From positions 3,880,501-3,944,500 of the forward strand of contig NZ_CP114786.1 of assembly GCF_027359675.1 (NCBI RefSeq): a DNA stretch of 64,000 nucleotides, read 5' to 3'. This document shows, one piece after another, positions 27,998 to 37,750 of the stretch. The translations under genes and the position numbers were made by a program. How positions within the stretch are numbered: position 1 is the stretch's first letter; every line of letters starts with the position of its first letter. The stretch is from Roseibium sp. Sym1. Its GTDB lineage: Bacteria > Pseudomonadota > Alphaproteobacteria > Rhizobiales > Stappiaceae. A model generated the notes under the pieces. That model saw only the letters and a program-made list of their open reading frames with translations, was not told the DNA's origin and did no database searches.

Positions 27998-29079
27998 CAG
28001 ACTGACACCTTTCTGATCCACTGGTCGATGGCGACCGCGCCGATGATGAGAATGCCGATCAGCAGGTAGGTCCACTGGGCATCTGCCCCGAGAAGGCGCA
28101 GGCTGAGCGTGAACACACCGACGATCAGCGCCCCGAACAGCGTGCCCAGAACCGAGCCGCGTCCGCCGAAGAGCGAGATGCCGCCGATCACCACGGCGGT
28201 GATGGATTCGATGTTGGCGAGCTGGCCGGTGGTCGGCGAGACCGAGCCGATGCGGCCGATCATGGCCCAGCCGGCAAAGGCGCAGATCAGGCCGGAGAGC
28301 ATGTAGACCGAGATCTGCACTTTCTTCACCTGAACGCCCGACAGCTGCGCGGCCTCCGGATCGTCGCCTACGGCATAGACATGGCGGCCCCAGGCGGTCT
28401 GCCGGAGCGCATAGGCGAGCACCAGGATCAGTACCACCATGAAGATGACACCGTAGGTGAAGATCGCGCCGCCGATATTGACCTTGTTGCCGAAGAACTG
28501 CAGCAGGGGCGCAAGCTCGGAGATTTCCTGGGACCGGATGGTCTCGTTGGCCGAATAGAGAAAGTTGGTCGCCAGAACGATCTGCCACATGCCGAGCGTC
28601 ACGATGAAGGGCGGCAGCTTGACGATTGCCACCAGGAAACCGTTGATGTAGCCGCAAAGCGTGCCGCACAGGAGGCCGCAGACGATGGCCAGTTCCACCG
28701 GCAGGCCGTAGCGGAATGTGAACTGGCCCATGACCACGGAAGACAGCACCATGATCGCGCCGACCGACAGGTCGATGCCGGCGGTCAGGATGACAAGGCT
28801 TTGCGCGGCGGCGACGATGCCGACGATCTGGACCTGCTGAAGGATCAGCGTCAGTGCGAATGGCGAGAACAGTTTCGATCCCAGCAGAATGCCGAAGACA
28901 ATGAGTGACAGCAGCAGCACGATCAGCGGAACCAGCGATGGTGTCTGATGCAGCGTGTGCTGGATCTTGTGCCCGATCCCATGATGGTGTTCATCGAACG
29001 AGGCGACAGCCTGCGGACCGGACGCTGCCGCGGATTCGAAATCCACCTGTCCGCCTGCCGTTTTGGTGTCTGAGGTCAT
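27997..29079 (-). CDS. frcC: Fructose ABC transporter, permease
   Basis: 360 residues from MTSDTKTAGGQVDF with GAGGG about ten bases upstream; an earlier start at 29148 would run through the attenuator hairpin and is rejected. A long cytoplasmic N-terminus (about 55 residues) precedes around ten hydrophobic helices of the RbsC/CUT2 family (VPLIVLLLSLIVFGILLGS, AGIDLSVGAIMVLSSVVMG, ESITAVVIGGISLFGGRGS). The last motif is the contact loop to the ATPase. Coupled to frcA by ATGA overlap. Substrate fructose (also possibly mannose or ribose) is inferred from the operon order and the kinase. Confidence 0.92.
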   Translation of the reverse strand: MTSDTKTAGGQVDFESAAASGPQAVASFDEHHHGIGHKIQHTLHQTPSLVPLIVLLLSLIVFGILLGSKLFSPFALTLILQQVQIVGIVAAAQSLVILTAGIDLSVGAIMVLSSVVMGQFTFRYGLPVELAIVCGLLCGTLCGYINGFLVAIVKLPPFIVTLGMWQIVLATNFLYSANETIRSQEISELAPLLQFFGNKVNIGGAIFTYGVIFMVVLILVLAYALRQTAWGRHVYAVGDDPEAAQLSGVQVKKVQISVYMLSGLICAFAGWAMIGRIGSVSPTTGQLANIESITAVVIGGISLFGGRGSVLGTLFGALIVGVFTLSLRLLGADAQWTYLLIGILIIGAVAIDQWIRKVSV

Positions 29080-29110
29080 GCCCGTTTTATCCCTCTGTAC
29101 CACTTTGAAA

Positions 29111-29139
29111 AAGGGGGCAAGGTTGCCCATGCCCCCCTT
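29111..29139 (-). terminator. Attenuator-like terminator between frcB and frcC
   Basis: On the minus strand a GGGGGGCA/TGCCCCC hairpin is followed by TTTTT, directly after the frcB stop. Placed between the binding-protein gene and the permease gene, it would let more frcB than frcCA be made, a common device in ABC operons. Confidence 0.75.
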
Positions 29140-29160
29140 CCGTCTCATGCATTTCGAGGT

Positions 29161-30177
29161 TTAGCCCCAGCAGAGATCGGTGCCCTTGGTGGTGTCAATG
29201 CTGTCCACGCCGTCAACCGGCTTGTCCGTCACCAGCGCAACACCGGTGTCGAAGAAGTCCTTGCCCGGGGTCGGCTCCGGCTTCTCGCCATTGTCGGCCC
29301 AGTTCTTGATGGCCTCGATGCCGAGAGATGCCATCAGCAGCGGGTATTGCTGAGAGGTGGCTCCGATGACGCCGTCCTTGACATTCTGCACGCCCGGGCA
29401 GCCGCCGTCGACAGAAACGATGAGGACGTCATTCTCACGGCCGATGGCCTTCAGGGCCTCGTAGGCTCCCGCGGCGGCCGGCTCGTTGATCGTGTAGACC
29501 ACGTTGATCATCGGATCCTTGGCCAGGAGATTTTCCATGGCCCGGCGGCCGCCTTCCTCGTTGCCCTGGGTGACGTCGTTGCCGACGATGCGGGCATCGT
29601 CTTCATCGCCCCACTTCTTCGGGTCGCCGAGGTCGATACCGAAGCCCTGCAGGAAGCCCTGGTCGCGCAAGACGCCGACGGTGGGCTGGCTGATGGCAAG
29701 ATCAAGCATGCCGATCTTGGCGTTCGCGGCTTCGTCGCCGAGGGCTGCTGCTGCCCATTTGCCGATCAGCTCGCCCGCCAGGAAGTTGTCGGTGGCAAAG
29801 GTTGCGTCCGCGGCATCGATCGGGCTCAGCGGCGTGTCGAGTGCGATCACCAGCAGGCCGTTGTCGCGAGCCTGCTGCACGGCCGGCACGATGGACGATG
29901 TGTCCGAAGCGGTCAGCAGAATGCCCTTTGCGCCGTCCGCGATGCAGGTTTCGATTGCCGCCACCTGGGTTTCGTGGTCGCCGTCGATCTTGCCGGCAAA
30001 GGATTTCAGCTCGATGCCCAGTTCTTCAGCCTTGGCGGTGGCGCCTTCCTTCATCTTGACGAAAAACGGATTGGTGTCCGTCTTGGTGATCAGACACGCG
30101 GAAATATCTGCTGCGGCTGCCGGTACGGCTGCCATGGTGGCAACAACGGATGCGGTCGCGAGTAGTTTGCGGATCAT
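29161..30177 (-). CDS. frcB: Fructose ABC transporter, periplasmic substrate-binding protein
   Basis: 338 residues from [16 protein letters not shown] with GGGAGGAAAACC upstream. The Sec signal ends [10 protein letters not shown]. Ribose-binding-protein fold (Peripla_BP_4): [20 protein letters not shown] at the mature start, [50 protein letters not shown], and [20 protein letters not shown]. The Phe/Asp/Asn positions are those that bind a pyranose or furanose ring in this family. First structural gene after the ROK repressor, and followed by an attenuator. Closest in style to Sinorhizobium FrcB. Confidence 0.92.
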   Translation of the reverse strand: MIRKLLATASVVATMAAVPAAAADISACLITKTDTNPFFVKMKEGATAKAEELGIELKSFAGKIDGDHETQVAAIETCIADGAKGILLTASDTSSIVPAVQQARDNGLLVIALDTPLSPIDAADATFATDNFLAGELIGKWAAAALGDEAANAKIGMLDLAISQPTVGVLRDQGFLQGFGIDLGDPKKWGDEDDARIVGNDVTQGNEEGGRRAMENLLAKDPMINVVYTINEPAAAGAYEALKAIGRENDVLIVSVDGGCPGVQNVKDGVIGATSQQYPLLMASLGIEAIKNWADNGEKPEPTPGKDFFDTGVALVTDKPVDGVDSIDTTKGTDLCWG

Positions 30178-30203
30178 TGCGGTTTTCCTCCCTGGCCTTG
30201 ATT

Positions 30204-31526
30204 TCAAGTGCGACGATCGGGTGCGGCCAGATGTGACCCCAATCGTGCTGCCCGTGCCGGAAAGCTGGCTTTGTCCTCGGAATTGCCAGCGCCGGCGGGT
30301 CCGGTGTCCTTCCCGCCTGTCAGGATCGCGGCCCTGGGCGAGAAGTTGAAAAATTGCGGCAGGCTGGCCGCGCCGATGGCGCCGGCGTCATGGCCGAAAC
30401 TGCCGATCTTGATGTCGGGCGATTGCCGGCGTTCCGGGGCGGTGCGTTCCACCACCTCCTTGAGCGCCGTCCTGAAAACGTCCGGAAAGGGGCCGCCGAG
30501 GTCGCCGTCGAAAACGACAAGCGGCACGTCGAGAAGCGCATAGGCGGACCGCAGCGCGATGCCGAGGGCCTGGGCGCAATCGGCCATCCATTCCCTGTAT
30601 TCGGGCGCGTCTTCCTCAACGGCTTTCTGGAGATCGGCCCGGTTCAGTTTTGCGAAGGTCTCCGGTGCCATGTGCCGGGCAAGGGCGACGAGCGACGCCC
30701 GCGTCAGGAGCAGGTCCCATTGGTGGCGCGCCCTGGGGGCCGTCGGCAGGCTGCTCGGGGGAACCAGCATCATGGCAACGTCGCCGGCATTGCCGCTCTC
30801 GCCGCGAACGACATCGCCCTTGAGGACGAGGCCTCCGCCGATCGCCGGGCCGAGGAAAAGATAGAGGAAGTGGTCGTTCTGACGGCCGAGGCCGTAGAAC
30901 AGTTCCGCGACGGCGGCGGCCGTGCCGTCGTTTTCACTGAAGACGGGCAGGCCGGTTGCGGTCTCAAGGGCTTCCGCGAGGTCGAATGCGTCCCACTTCT
31001 TGAAGTCCGCTTCGGGAAGGCCGAGCTCATGCAACCATGCGCCGAGGTTGAACGGCTGGGCCAATCCGATCCCGGTGATACGGGTCTGTTCCTCTTCGCT
31101 CAGGTGGGCCCTCAGGATCCGGAGGTCCTCGGTCAGAATCTCAAGGGCTTGCTCCGGTGCGGGCAGGATCAGGTCGTGAAGGCGGCGGTCGACCAGCTGG
31201 CCGGAGAAATCCATCAGGACCGTTTCCATGTTGGTCCGGTCCAGGCGGACACCAAACGAGTAGGCACCCCCGGGGGCCAGGCGCAGCATCGTCGCGGGCT
31301 GGCCACGACCGCCATCGTGCCGCTTGCCGGCCTCGACGATCAGTCCTTCCTCGATCAGGTTCTGGATGATCGCTCCGATGGCGGCGTTGGTCAATTGCAC
31401 GGTTCGCGCGAGTTCCGCCTTGGAAGCTTCGCCTGCGCGCCGTAGGATCTGCAGGACAATGCGTTCGTTGTAGCGCCGTAACTGCGCGGAATTCGAGCCG
31501 CGACCGCTTTTGCGGGGTTCCTCCAC
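30204..31526 (-). CDS. frcR: ROK-family transcriptional regulator of the fructose operon
   Basis: 440 residues from a GTG start with GGAGG ten bases upstream. N-terminal winged helix (about 10-75: [39 protein letters not shown]) and a ROK sugar-kinase-like domain ([36 protein letters not shown]). The zinc-binding Cys-rich loop of true ROK kinases is missing, as expected for some regulators. Its stop is 26 bases before frcB, so it is part of the operon, and an inverted repeat 55 bases upstream of its start is a likely autoregulatory operator. It probably represses frc until fructose binds. Confidence 0.88.
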   Translation of the reverse strand: MEEPRKSGRGSNSAQLRRYNERIVLQILRRAGEASKAELARTVQLTNAAIGAIIQNLIEEGLIVEAGKRHDGGRGQPATMLRLAPGGAYSFGVRLDRTNMETVLMDFSGQLVDRRLHDLILPAPEQALEILTEDLRILRAHLSEEEQTRITGIGLAQPFNLGAWLHELGLPEADFKKWDAFDLAEALETATGLPVFSENDGTAAAVAELFYGLGRQNDHFLYLFLGPAIGGGLVLKGDVVRGESGNAGDVAMMLVPPSSLPTAPRARHQWDLLLTRASLVALARHMAPETFAKLNRADLQKAVEEDAPEYREWMADCAQALGIALRSAYALLDVPLVVFDGDLGGPFPDVFRTALKEVVERTAPERRQSPDIKIGSFGHDAGAIGAASLPQFFNFSPRAAILTGGKDTGPAGAGNSEDKASFPARAARLGSHLAAPDRRT

Positions 31527-31998
31527 CCTTCTCGCTCCTCCCGTTTCCGGCCGCCTTTGTTATCTGTTTGCGGCGATCCGGAATAATTTATCTTGATGAA
31601 ATTATTCGCGTGTTCTCCCAATCTGTCAATTCCAATTTGCTGTTGCGGCGCAAGGAAACCGTTTTGTAATGCGGTAAGCATCTGAAGGACTTAAGGAAAA
31701 ATCAGCATTAAAAATTGATGCCGATTACCTTACGGTATTTCCTTTAGGTGAAGCGGCAGGGATTGACTCTCTGCGACTCCGCTTGCCACAGCAGTGCAGG
31801 CCTTCGGTCTTTGCCGGAAGGCGCCTCGCTTCCCGAAGGACATAGGGCGCGGCCGACAGATTTCCGCCCCACCGTTCAAACGGCAGCTTACCGGTCCCCG
31901 AAGTTGTGTCATGACATGACGTCAACGCTGAATCGGCTTTTACGGAATGCAGGCGGCTCTGTATTGTCGGTGCACAACAAGATTCGGAGAATGAGTGC
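31527..31998. other. Intergenic region with divergent promoters
   Basis: 472 bases between frcR (leftward) and ade (rightward). Apart from the operator at 31581-31607, the stretch 31640-31740 is AT-rich (GGAAAAATCAGCATTAAAAA) and TTACCGCATTAC/GGTAATC words occur in both orientations. No supportable gene; the short frames at 31725-32009 are shadows without ribosome sites. Confidence 0.4.
31581..31607. promoter_or_regulatory. Inverted repeat, candidate FrcR operator
   Basis: GAATAATTT (31581-31589) and AAATTATTC (31599-31607) are a perfect 9-bp inverted repeat with a 9-base spacer. Long AT-rich arms of this kind are typical of ROK regulators such as NagC and Mlc. It lies 55 bases before the frcR start. 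Confidence 0.6.
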
Positions 31999-33720
31999 AT
32001 GCCGGTCAATCACGATGAAGCGTTTCTGGCGCGTGCGATCGCAGCGGGCGCAGGCGAGGCACCCGCCGACATGGTGATCAGGAATGTCCGCCTGTTCAGT
32101 GTTGTCGACGGCAGCACCGTCGACACCGATATTGCCGTCGTCGGCGACCGGATTGTCGGCACCCATGGCCGGTATGAAGGCGAGCGGAACATCGACGGCA
32201 GCGGGCTGACCGCCGTGCCGGGCTTCATCGACACGCATCTGCATGTGGAATCCTCGCTGGTCACGCCGTTCGAGTTCGACCGCTGCGTCCTGCCGCACGG
32301 GGTCACCACGGCCATCTGCGATCCGCACGAGATTGCCAATGTCCTCGGTGCCGAGGGCATCCGGTATTTCCTCGACAGTTCCCTGGAAACGGTGATGGAT
32401 CTCAGGGTCAACCTGTCCTCCTGCGTGCCCGCGACGGCCTTCGAGACCGCCGGAGCCTGCCTGGAGATCGAGGACCTGTTGCCTTTCCGCGGTCATGCCA
32501 AGGTGATCGGCCTGGCGGAATTCATGAACTTTCCGGGCGTCCTGGCGCGCGACCCGAAAGTGCTCGCCAAGCTGGCCGCCTTCCAGGACGGTCATATCGA
32601 CGGCCATGCACCGCTGCTCGGCGGGCTCGGCCTCAACGGGTATCTCGCCGCAGGCATTCGCACCGATCATGAGGCGACCTCGGCCGAAGAGGCACTCGAA
32701 AAGCTCGCCAAGGGCATGACCATCCTGATGCGCGAGGGCTCGGTGTCGAAGGACCTGGAGGCGCTGGCGCCGATCCTGACGCCGGACGTCTCTGCGTTCG
32801 TGGCGCTGTGCACCGATGACCGCAACCCTCTGGATATTGCCGAGGAAGGCCATCTCGACAGCATGATCCGGCGCCTGATCGCCAAGGGCACAAGGCCGCT
32901 CGATGCCTACCGGGCCGCCAGCTGGTCGGCGGCCAATGCATTCGGGCTGAAGGACAAGGGTGCCATCGCCCCGGGCAAGCGGGCGGACATCGCGCTCCTG
33001 AGCGATTTCGAGGATTGCCGGGTCGCGCAGGTGATCTGCGGCGGGGTCGTTGCCGACGACGCCGCCTTTGCCCGCAGAAACATTGTCGCCCCGGTTGGCC
33101 TCGACAGCGTCAAGGTTGCGCCGGTGACGGCCGCGAAATTCGACATTCCGGCCCGCAACAGCGAGGCCGACGTGATCGGCGTGGTGCCGGGCCGGATCAT
33201 CACCGAACACCTGAAGCGCACCCTGCCGGTGACCGGTGGCAAGACGCTGGCCGATCTCGACCAGGATGTCCTGAAGGTCGCCGTCGTCGAGCGCCACAAG
33301 GGCACCGGCAATATCGGCCTCGGCTTCGTCAACGGCTTCGGCATGAAGCGCGGCGCGATTGCCTCCTCCGTCGGTCACGACAGCCACAATATCTGTGTGG
33401 TCGGCGCGAACGAGGATGCCATGGCCCATGCGGTCAACCGGGTGATCGCGATGAAGGGCGGTTTCGCGGTCGCGGATGCGGACGGGGTCAAGGCGGAGCT
33501 GGCCCTGCCGCTGGCCGGCCTGATGAGCCTGGAGCCGTTCGAGACGGTCAAGGAACATCTGGAAGAGCTGCGCGCGGCGGCGAAGGATCTCGGCTGCACG
33601 CTGGCCGAACCCTTCCTGCAGGTCGCCTTCCTGCCGCTGCCGGTGATCCCGCACCTGAAAATCACCGATTTCGGTGTCTTCGACGTCAACAGGTTCGAGC
33701 TGATCGATCAGGGGTCTTGA
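31999..33720 (+). CDS. ade: Adenine deaminase
   Basis: 573 residues, GGAG about ten bases upstream of the ATG. Converts adenine to hypoxanthine and ammonia in the cytoplasm with a binuclear metal centre. Marks: [18 protein letters not shown] (metal HxH), [58 protein letters not shown], and the adenine deaminase C-terminal domain with [20 protein letters not shown] and [13 protein letters not shown]. Length is normal. Not in an operon; AT-rich promoter region upstream. Role: purine salvage or use of adenine as nitrogen source. Confidence 0.95.
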   Translation: MPVNHDEAFLARAIAAGAGEAPADMVIRNVRLFSVVDGSTVDTDIAVVGDRIVGTHGRYEGERNIDGSGLTAVPGFIDTHLHVESSLVTPFEFDRCVLPHGVTTAICDPHEIANVLGAEGIRYFLDSSLETVMDLRVNLSSCVPATAFETAGACLEIEDLLPFRGHAKVIGLAEFMNFPGVLARDPKVLAKLAAFQDGHIDGHAPLLGGLGLNGYLAAGIRTDHEATSAEEALEKLAKGMTILMREGSVSKDLEALAPILTPDVSAFVALCTDDRNPLDIAEEGHLDSMIRRLIAKGTRPLDAYRAASWSAANAFGLKDKGAIAPGKRADIALLSDFEDCRVAQVICGGVVADDAAFARRNIVAPVGLDSVKVAPVTAAKFDIPARNSEADVIGVVPGRIITEHLKRTLPVTGGKTLADLDQDVLKVAVVERHKGTGNIGLGFVNGFGMKRGAIASSVGHDSHNICVVGANEDAMAHAVNRVIAMKGGFAVADADGVKAELALPLAGLMSLEPFETVKEHLEELRAAAKDLGCTLAEPFLQVAFLPLPVIPHLKITDFGVFDVNRFELIDQGS

Positions 33721-33730
33721 GCGGGGCTGC

Positions 33731-34276
33731 CTAGTAGCGCTGCATGTTCCGCCGGAAACCGAGCCAGGCCAGGATGGCGTCATAGCTGAAGATCAGCAGA
33801 AAAGCTCCGATGGCAAGCGCCCAGAGCACGATCTTGCTGTCGAGTGCGAAGTCCGACAGATAGTCGGTCGGATAGGCGATACGCGGATTGATGGGCAGGA
33901 AGGAGACCGGGAGGGTCTCCGTCACCGGTTTGCCAACCATGTCATCAGGGAGCGTCATCGTCAGCAGAAGTGGAATGGGACCGTCCGGCTTGTATTCAAT
34001 GTGCAGCCTCTGGCCGTGGATCCAGCTCCTGGAATTCTTCAGGTAGTTGCGCGGGTTCTCGCGCATGCGCGCCTGCAGGTCGAGGGCATTGTCGGGGGCG
34101 TGTTCCAGCGACAGAACTGTGCCGGTCGTCCGCTCGCCGAAATTCTCCAGAAGCCAGTATTTCAATGCGCCGTCATGGTGCAGATACAGGGTGACGGCAA
34201 TGGCGAGCACGGCAAAAAACAGGATGGCGAGATTGAGTGCGTGGGTATCTTCTTCCGCTTCCTTCGGACTATACAT
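33731..34276 (-). CDS. Two-helix membrane protein, DUF3592-like
   Basis: 181 residues from the ATG reading MYSPKEAEEDTHAL with GGAG nine bases upstream; the longer frame to 34357 has a poor start. One membrane helix near residues 15-37 (LNLAILFFAVLAIAVTLYLH), a roughly 100-residue outside domain (RTTGTVLSLEHAPDN, HGQRLHIEYKPDG), then a second helix near 150-172 (VLWALAIGAFLLIFSYDAIL) and a basic end. This build, with a G-TV-hydrophobic start of the outside domain, resembles DUF3592 proteins but I am not sure of the family. Divergent from the ATPase gene at 34375. Confidence 0.65.
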   Translation of the reverse strand: MYSPKEAEEDTHALNLAILFFAVLAIAVTLYLHHDGALKYWLLENFGERTTGTVLSLEHAPDNALDLQARMRENPRNYLKNSRSWIHGQRLHIEYKPDGPIPLLLTMTLPDDMVGKPVTETLPVSFLPINPRIAYPTDYLSDFALDSKIVLWALAIGAFLLIFSYDAILAWLGFRRNMQRY

Positions 34277-34374
34277 GGTGTCGAACTCCACCCGGGCACG
34301 TCTGAGGCCTGACGTGCACAGGCTGCAATTCTGCCAAAAACCCACCGAATTTACCATAGTTTCAAAGTGAATTC

Positions 34375-35532
34375 ATGATTCTCACCCTTGCAGTTTCCGG
34401 CTACCGCTCCCTGCGTGACCTCGTGCTGCCGCTGGACAGGATCACTCTGGTGACGGGGGCGAACGGCAGCGGCAAGTCGAGTCTCTATCGTTCCATCCGG
34501 CTGCTGGCCGAGGTGGCCCAGGGCCAGGCGATCGCCTCTCTTGCCGCCGAGGGCGGGCTGAACTCGACGCTCTGGGCAGGACCGGAAGCGTTTTCGCGGG
34601 CGATGAAGAAGGGTGACGTGCCGGTTCAGGGCACGCTGCGCAAGAATGTGGTCAGCCTCAGGCTCGGCTTTGCCGACGAGGACTACGGCTACGCCATCGA
34701 TCTCGGTCTGCCCGCCGACGCGGGCCGCTCGCTGTTTTCCATGGATCCGGAGATCAAGGCCGAGGTGCTGTGGGCCGGCGAGGCATTGTCGCGCTCCAAC
34801 GAGATTGCCGGCCGCAATGGCCCGACCGTGCGGGTCCTGAACGGTCAGGGGCAGCGGGTCCCGGTGTTCCAGAATCTCGCCCGTTTCGACAGCATGATGA
34901 CCCATGCGGCGGATCCCAAGGACGGGCTGGAACTCCTGGTGATGCGCGAGCGCATGCGGGCCTGGCGCTTTTACGACCACTTGCGAACGGACCGGGACGC
35001 ACCGGCGCGATTTCCGAAAATCGGCACCAGAACGCCCGTGCTCAGCGGCGACGGCGGGGATCTTGCCGCCGCCCTGCAGACCATCCTGGAGATCGGCGAC
35101 GAGCGCGAGCTTGCGGACGCGATTGACGATGCCTTTCCGGGGGCCGCCATCGAGATCTCCGTCAATGACGGCTACTTCGAATTGCTGATGCGCCAGAAGG
35201 GCTTGCTGAGACCTCTGCGGGCAACCGAACTGTCCGACGGCACGCTGCGCTATCTTCTTTTGACCGCGGCGTTGCTGTCTCCCAGGCCGGCGCCGCTGAT
35301 CGTGCTGAACGAGCCGGAGACAAGCCTCCATCCCGCCCTGCTGGAGCCTCTGGCGCGGCTGATTGCATTGGCGGCGCAAAAGACCCAGGTGATCGTCGTT
35401 TCCCATGCCGAGGCGCTGGTTTCCGAACTGGCCGCCGAGCCAGCCTGCCTGCGCTACGATCTGCGCAAGGAGCTGGGCGAGACAGTTGTGGATGGTGTGG
35501 ATACACCCAGATGGACCTGGCCGAAGCGTTAG
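34375..35532 (+). CDS. AAA-type ATPase of the RecF/OLD-like group
   Basis: 385 residues. Single ABC-like ATPase with short coil insert: Walker A TLVTGANGSGKSSLYRSIR (about 24-42), signature-like ELSDGTLRYLLLTAALL, Walker B APLIVLNEPETSLHPALLEP, and a switch His in VIVVSHAEALVSEL. No nuclease (TOPRIM) domain follows, so it is not a full OLD nuclease. Such stand-alone predicted ATPases are common in alphaproteobacteria, with unknown roles; some relatives act with effector partners in phage defence. The only close partner here is the divergent membrane protein. Confidence 0.85.
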   Translation: MILTLAVSGYRSLRDLVLPLDRITLVTGANGSGKSSLYRSIRLLAEVAQGQAIASLAAEGGLNSTLWAGPEAFSRAMKKGDVPVQGTLRKNVVSLRLGFADEDYGYAIDLGLPADAGRSLFSMDPEIKAEVLWAGEALSRSNEIAGRNGPTVRVLNGQGQRVPVFQNLARFDSMMTHAADPKDGLELLVMRERMRAWRFYDHLRTDRDAPARFPKIGTRTPVLSGDGGDLAAALQTILEIGDERELADAIDDAFPGAAIEISVNDGYFELLMRQKGLLRPLRATELSDGTLRYLLLTAALLSPRPAPLIVLNEPETSLHPALLEPLARLIALAAQKTQVIVVSHAEALVSELAAEPACLRYDLRKELGETVVDGVDTPRWTWPKR

Positions 35533-35836
35533 CTGCGCGTGAGCATATCTCCCCGATAAGTTTCTGATTTGGCAATGCTATTGCCAACCTTTTCGGCTGT
35601 CTTATCTAATTTGCATGACGGCGCGGTCTCAAAAAAATGCTAGGGTGTCGTAACGTCGCGAGTTGACGTGAACGTAAGGTTGCGTCATGTCAGGAGGAAC
35701 CCAGAGAGGTGACGCCTCACTGGCGGCCAGGGCCTGACGGGAGGGATTTTCAGGAGGTGTGTGGAGGCACTTTCCGGAATTTCAGGTTGAAGGCTCGCCC
35801 GCGCAGTGAGTGCAATAAAACGCGTTGGAGAACTTT
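35533..35836. other. Upstream region of the acyl-CoA ligase gene
   Basis: 304 bases. Contains the ACGT-type inverted repeat at 35663-35678, then purine-rich stretches with several AGGAGG-like words (35690-35770) that do not precede an open frame of note. No gene seen. Confidence 0.35.
35663..35678. promoter_or_regulatory. ACGT inverted repeat, LiuR/FadR-type candidate site
   Basis: TTGACGTGAACGTAAG has ACGT half-sites two bases apart with partly symmetric flanks. This form recalls the operators of MerR-family LiuR-type regulators of fatty-acid and branched-chain amino-acid breakdown. It lies about 160 bases before the acyl-CoA ligase start. The regulator identity is inference. Confidence 0.35.
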
Positions 35837-37507
35837 ATGACGACTGCGGAGGAGTGGAACGCGGGTTTTGTACCCCGTCCAGTGCACGAGTATCTCGAAA
35901 CGACCATAGCAAATTTTGGCGCGCGCCCGGCGGCCGATTTCATGGGCAAGGTCTGGACTTACGCCGAGATCGGCGAACTGGTCGACCGGACCGCCGCCGG
36001 ATTGCAGGCCATGGGCGTGGGCCCCGGTGTCCATGTGGGGCTTTGCCTGCCGAACACACCCTTTTACACGATCTTCTATTTCGCGATCCTGAAGGTCGGC
36101 GGCACCGTCGCCAACTTCAATCCGCTTTACGTGGAACGGGAAATCGCCTTCCAGGCGCGCGACGCCGACGTGCGCATCATGGTGACCATGGATCTGAAGG
36201 TCATCTACGACAAGGTTGAGGACGTCCGGCGCGAGAAGACCCTCGACAAGATCATTGTCTGCCCGATGAGCTTTTGCCTGCCGACGGTCAAGAAGGCGTT
36301 GTTCGGCCTGTTCAAGCGCAAGGAACTGGCCGACATCCCGAAGGACGATGCGCATATTCGGTTCGACGACCTGCAGACCAGCGGCGACCGGCCGAAGCCG
36401 GTCGAGATCGACGTCAACGAGTCGATCGCCGTCCTGCAATATACCGGCGGCACCACCGGCGTTCCCAAGGGGGCGATGCTGACACACAGGAACCTGGCGG
36501 CCAATATCGAGCAGATGCGCTGCATCTTCGAGAAGGCCAGGCCCGGCGAGGAGCGCATGCTGTGCGTGCTGCCGTTCTTCCACGTCTTTGCCATGACGGT
36601 GGCCCAGAACCTGTCGATCATCCTGGGTGCGGAGATGGTGCTGCAGCCGCGTTTCGAGCTGAAGGCGCTGCTGGACGCGATCGTGCGCAAGAAGGTGACC
36701 CTGTTCCCGGGTGTTCCGACCATCTACACGGCGATCAACAATTCGCCCATGGCCAAAAAATACGATCTCACCAGCATCCGGCTTTGCCTGTCCGGCGGCG
36801 CGCCGTTGCCGGTGGAGGTGAAGGAGAATTTCGAGAAGATCACCGGCTGTCTTCTGGTGGAGGGCTACGGCCTGACGGAATCCTCGCCGGTTGCCGCGGT
36901 CAATCCGCTCGATGAAAGCCGCCGTGCGGGATCGATCGGGCGTCTTGCTCCGGGTACGAAAGCCCGCTTTGTCAGCATCGAGGACCGGGTGACGGAAGTG
37001 CCCGCGGGAGAAAAGGGCGAATTGCTGCTGCACGGGCCCCAGATCATGAAAGGTTACTGGAAGCGGCCCGACGCCACGGCGGAAACCATCACCGCCGATG
37101 GCTACCTGCATACAGGCGACGTCGGCTATGTCGACGAGGACGGCTTCATCTACCTGGTGGACCGGATCAAGGACCTGATCCTGTGTTCGGGATACAATGT
37201 CTATCCTCGGGTGATCGAGGAAGCGATCTACCAGCACGAGGCCGTTGACGAGACCATCGTGATCGCGGTGCCGGACGAGTATCGCGGCCAGTCCCCGAAA
37301 GCCTTCATCAAGCTGAAGGAAGGCTATTCGATGACCGCCGAGGAGATGAAGGCCTTCCTGAAGGACCATCTGTCGACCATCGAACTGCCGCGCGAATACG
37401 AGTTCCGCGACGAACTGCCCAAGACCATGGTGGGCAAGCTTTCCAAGAAGGAACTGGTCGAGGAAGAGGCGCAGAAACGGGCGATGGCGGAAGTCAGGAG
37501 CGCTTGA
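35837..37507 (+). CDS. fadD: Long-chain fatty-acid--CoA ligase
   Basis: 556 residues from the ATG reading MTTAEEWNAGFVPRP with GGAG eight bases upstream; a TTG four codons earlier is the alternative. Activates fatty acids through an acyl-adenylate. Adenylate-forming family marks in order: AVLQYTGGTTGVPKGAMLTH (P-loop), LPFFHVFAM, VEGYGLTESSPVAAVNP, DGYLHTGDVGYVDEDGFIYL, and LPKTMVGKLSKKEL with the catalytic Lys. Full length. It may work with the FadL-type porin at 51.3 kb, though far away. An ACGT inverted repeat upstream suggests control with beta-oxidation genes. Confidence 0.94.
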   Translation: MTTAEEWNAGFVPRPVHEYLETTIANFGARPAADFMGKVWTYAEIGELVDRTAAGLQAMGVGPGVHVGLCLPNTPFYTIFYFAILKVGGTVANFNPLYVEREIAFQARDADVRIMVTMDLKVIYDKVEDVRREKTLDKIIVCPMSFCLPTVKKALFGLFKRKELADIPKDDAHIRFDDLQTSGDRPKPVEIDVNESIAVLQYTGGTTGVPKGAMLTHRNLAANIEQMRCIFEKARPGEERMLCVLPFFHVFAMTVAQNLSIILGAEMVLQPRFELKALLDAIVRKKVTLFPGVPTIYTAINNSPMAKKYDLTSIRLCLSGGAPLPVEVKENFEKITGCLLVEGYGLTESSPVAAVNPLDESRRAGSIGRLAPGTKARFVSIEDRVTEVPAGEKGELLLHGPQIMKGYWKRPDATAETITADGYLHTGDVGYVDEDGFIYLVDRIKDLILCSGYNVYPRVIEEAIYQHEAVDETIVIAVPDEYRGQSPKAFIKLKEGYSMTAEEMKAFLKDHLSTIELPREYEFRDELPKTMVGKLSKKELVEEEAQKRAMAEVRSA

Positions 37508-37580
37508 GGTCGATTGTCCGCCAGGCTTTTTTGGAGACGCGCTCATTTGAGCGCGTTTCGTCTTTTTGCCAGCTTCCAGT

Positions 37581-37697
37581 TGCCATCCCGGGCGGAGCGA
37601 AGCGCAGACCCGGGACCCAGGCCTCCCGGTGGCCGGGCCTGAGATTTCCGGCAGTTTATGAGGCTTCCCGGTTCCCCGCCTGCGCGGGGATGACAAT
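37581..37697. repeat. Extragenic palindromic repeat element
   Basis: Three short palindromic parts: CCCGGG...CCCGGG around GCGGAGCGAAGCGCAGA, a CCCGG/CCGGG block, and CCCCGCCTGCGCGGGGATGA. This composition matches the dispersed extragenic repeats common in alphaproteobacterial genomes (forms reading CATCCCGGGCGGAGCGAAGC). It follows the acyl-CoA ligase gene and occupies most of the 243-base gap to the next gene. Other copies were not seen in the window. Confidence 0.65.
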
Positions 37698-37750
37698 GGT
37701 ATTTGCCTGGACACGGGCGCAAAGCCTGAAGTCAGCGGTAGAAACTTTCC

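Noticed and set aside
27998..28669. N-terminal extension of the frcA frame
   Set aside because: Lies wholly inside frcC in another frame; the ATPase starts at 27997 by ATGA coupling and Walker A position.
31909..33783. 624-codon minus-strand frame opposite adenine deaminase
   Set aside because: Antisense shadow; adenine deaminase motifs lie in the plus frame and no ribosome site or domain is seen for the minus frame.
35750..37714. 654-codon minus-strand frame opposite the acyl-CoA ligase
   Set aside because: Shadow of a high-GC gene; Arg/His/Gln-rich without motifs, and spans into the repeat element.
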